DNA from: Chromobotia macracanthus
Lineage: Eukaryota; Chordata; Actinopteri; Cypriniformes; Botiidae
Length of the DNA: 64,000 nt
Direction of reading: 5' to 3'
Assembly (NCBI GenBank): GCA_036877525.1
Contig: JAZGTH010000087.1
Span: 4,286,001 to 4,350,000 of the forward strand
Shown here: one piece after another, positions 62,046 through 64,000 of the stretch
Layout: every line of letters begins with the position of its first letter
Numbering within the stretch: position 1 is the first letter of the stretch
Made by a program: the position numbers and the translations under genes
Notes under the pieces: generated by a model
Told to the model about the DNA's origin: nothing
Database searches by the model: none
The model's input: the letters and a program-made list of their open reading frames with translations, nothing else

Positions 62046-63979
62046 ATTATGTCACATGAACTGCATGATGTCAAAGCGAACATCTGCAGAGAGTGTGTTG
62101 GGTGAAATAAAAGGAAGCTCTCCTGGTGTGTGTCAAGTAGGAAGAATGCTGCAGATGGTCGTCTCTCTCATTCTCTCTCTTCCTGCTAGTCAACACTGTG
62201 AAACTGCTGACAGTGACAAGAATCATCACCTCTCCAGCAGCTGATCCAGAAACAGTGCCATCAAACACCATCATGCATCACAATAATAAGCAATCAAATC
62301 ATCCTGCTCTATAGTTTATTATAAAATGTAATACATGGTGAGCTAGTGACAACTTTCTTATCCTGACGAGACCTGTGACTATAATTCCTGCTTCTAATAG
62401 ATCGAGGCAGTGAAATGTATATAGTGAGCTTCCATGAGCCAATCAACAGCTAGAACATGGGGACACATGGGGACAAACTGTGAATCCGCAGCACAATTTA
62501 ATGATGTGCAATAAGAATGTGAACTAAACTAAACTAAACTATAATTGGCACCAAAAATCTTACGATTCTTACATAAGTTGAAACACAATGGGCATACAGA
62601 GGATGATTAGCAGTTTGAATGTGTGGCTGTCATTAGTTGGCATGGTAATTGCATGTGTAATAGCATGACATTTCATCCAGGTATTTTATTTGAAGACATA
62701 TGTAGCATGCATTTGAAATCTAACAGCAATACAGGTAGAGTTCAGGTATGTAGATGACTTCCATAGTTGGCATAAGTCAGAATAACTGACTATTAGAATA
62801 GCAGGCTAGACTAGCTTATCTAAATGTCTTATTTTTGTTTTAATTGTAATACTATTAGCTGTGGTAGCTTAAAAGCTACACATAAATATGCATCCTAAAC
62901 CAACCTGATTGTAGATTAACTAGTAGATCAGTCATTCAGACAACCCACCAACTTGTCAATTTTCACATCTCTATTTTGGTATTGGATTTCTACAAAAAGG
63001 TGTGTTGCAGGGAGTTGCAGTACATTGTTCTTCATTTGAAACACTGATTAGCAGCTCGGGAGCTTGTAAACATGGCTTTGTTTCCCGGTGCACTGATATA
63101 AACCTGTGCACCCTGACTCCTGTAAACTGCATAAAGATTGAAATTCGTGATGTCAGCCAGCTCTTGCTATTTTTGTGTACTGTCTGCATCAGAGCAGGTC
63201 ATGAATGGACTATATGCGCTCAGTGGGTGTGCTGTCTGAGGTTGAGACAAAGCTCTCAGTGGTCCACTCCCCTACTGTCCATTTTGTCACGCAAGGCACT
63301 AAACTTCTCTAATATGTTGTCAGTTCAATTTATAAATCAAAGAGACACTGTATGATCACCTTCATTTGTCAGAGAAATTAGTACACAGTTATCCAGCTTT
63401 TTGAATAGTATTACATGGTTCAGAATACTTGAATGACTACTTGAAATCATAAATGGTTTTATGATTATGGTGTTAATTGCAGAATGTTTTAATAAATATA
63501 AAATATTGTACAAGCTAGAATGCTATTGTACAGAATATCAGCATTGATGTAATTGCATTAATGCAACAGTTCTATAAACAATGAGCTAAATATCAAGTAA
63601 CTTACCTTTCACACAAAAGTGCATTTATTTGTGTTTTTTTTTAATTATTATTAAAAAATTAACAGACAGTGTATCAAAAATTCTCCTACTCTGTTCAAAG
63701 TAATTTCTCCTTTCCAATGTCCCTTTGGAGTCTCCACTTCCCACTCCTCATTCTGCTTATACTCACATAAATTTTAAAAACACCATAAACACAAACAAGC
63801 GACATGATACAAACAGTGAAACATTCCAGTTCTGCTTTAATAAATATACACAATCTTGGAACATTACTTGACCAATCAAATTAATTGTAATTAAACCAGA
63901 ATTAATTGTATTTAACATACTCTTTAGCCTAAATGCTGTTTGTCAATGTATTCTCTCATACTTCTTATAGCAAACTTAC

Positions 63980-64000
63980 CTTGAGCCCAAGGCTTGTCTT
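63980..64000 (-). CDS. end of the preceding exon of the LRR gene (partial)
   Basis: On the minus strand the last 21 bases of the window end in CAAG followed by the consensus donor GTAAGT. Read in the phase required by the exon at 50764-51089, they give DKPWAQ plus the first base of an Asp codon, and the junction would read AQDEGQTVCQG. The phase agreement and perfect donor support one gene. The length is too short for independent proof. Confidence 0.5.

Larger units (their letters stand above)
51090..63979 (-). other. probable 12.9-kb intron of the LRR gene
   Basis: Bounded by the acceptor at 51090-51091 and a perfect donor GTAAGT at 63974-63979, both on the minus strand with compatible phase. 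It contains no exon I can recognise. It holds a DIRS-end fragment, AT microsatellites, SINE and MITE copies listed separately. The open frames inside have no recognisable similarity. Confidence 0.55.

Noticed and set aside
63002..63355. 117-codon plus-strand frame
   Set aside because: No recognisable family, no promoter or splice signals, and it lies in the intron of the minus-strand LRR gene. Length alone is not convincing in a 64-kb window.

Overview
The window is animal nuclear DNA, almost certainly from a ray-finned fish and probably a cypriniform. The genes are split by GT-AG introns, coding density is very low and dinucleotide microsatellites are long. The repeats are of kinds common in cyprinid genomes: V-SINE and other tRNA-derived SINEs, hAT and TTAA-type MITEs, and a DIRS1-like tyrosine-recombinase retrotransposon. 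Nothing bacterial or CRISPR-like is present.

Only one complete gene can be read. It is zyg11 on the + strand (coding 9003-19300), the ZYG11/ZER1-family substrate receptor of the CUL2 ubiquitin ligase. Sixteen exons join without frame errors into 744 codons. The TATA-bearing promoter lies near 8.7 kb, and the 3' UTR ends near 21.1 kb.

Two gene relics flank zyg11 in the same order and orientation as in mammals (COA7 - ZYG11 - ECHDC2). A single exon of coa7 (7361-7496, minus) carries an in-frame TGA. Three exons of echdc2 (22263-24348, minus) lack an internal exon and end in a frameshift and stops. The synteny block is therefore old, but only its centre appears intact here. Loss after duplication, for example in a polyploid cyprinid, would explain this, but that is inference.

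A CpG-richer patch at about 4.96-5.46 kb looks like the promoter and non-coding first exon of a further minus-strand gene running off the left edge.

From 25 to 50 kb no gene is recognised. The interval holds microsatellites, a hAT MITE with an 8-bp target duplication, a 437-bp solo LTR with a 5-bp duplication, an internally deleted DIRS1-like element (37.68-39.70 kb), SINE copies and several MITEs.

The right end (50.76-64 kb) belongs to a minus-strand gene for a leucine-rich-repeat membrane protein of the kind that forms BK-channel gamma subunits. Its last exon (C-terminal cap, membrane helix, charged tail) is at 50764-51089. An intron of about 12.9 kb follows, and the preceding exon appears to begin exactly at the window edge (63980-64000). 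The rest of that gene is outside the window.
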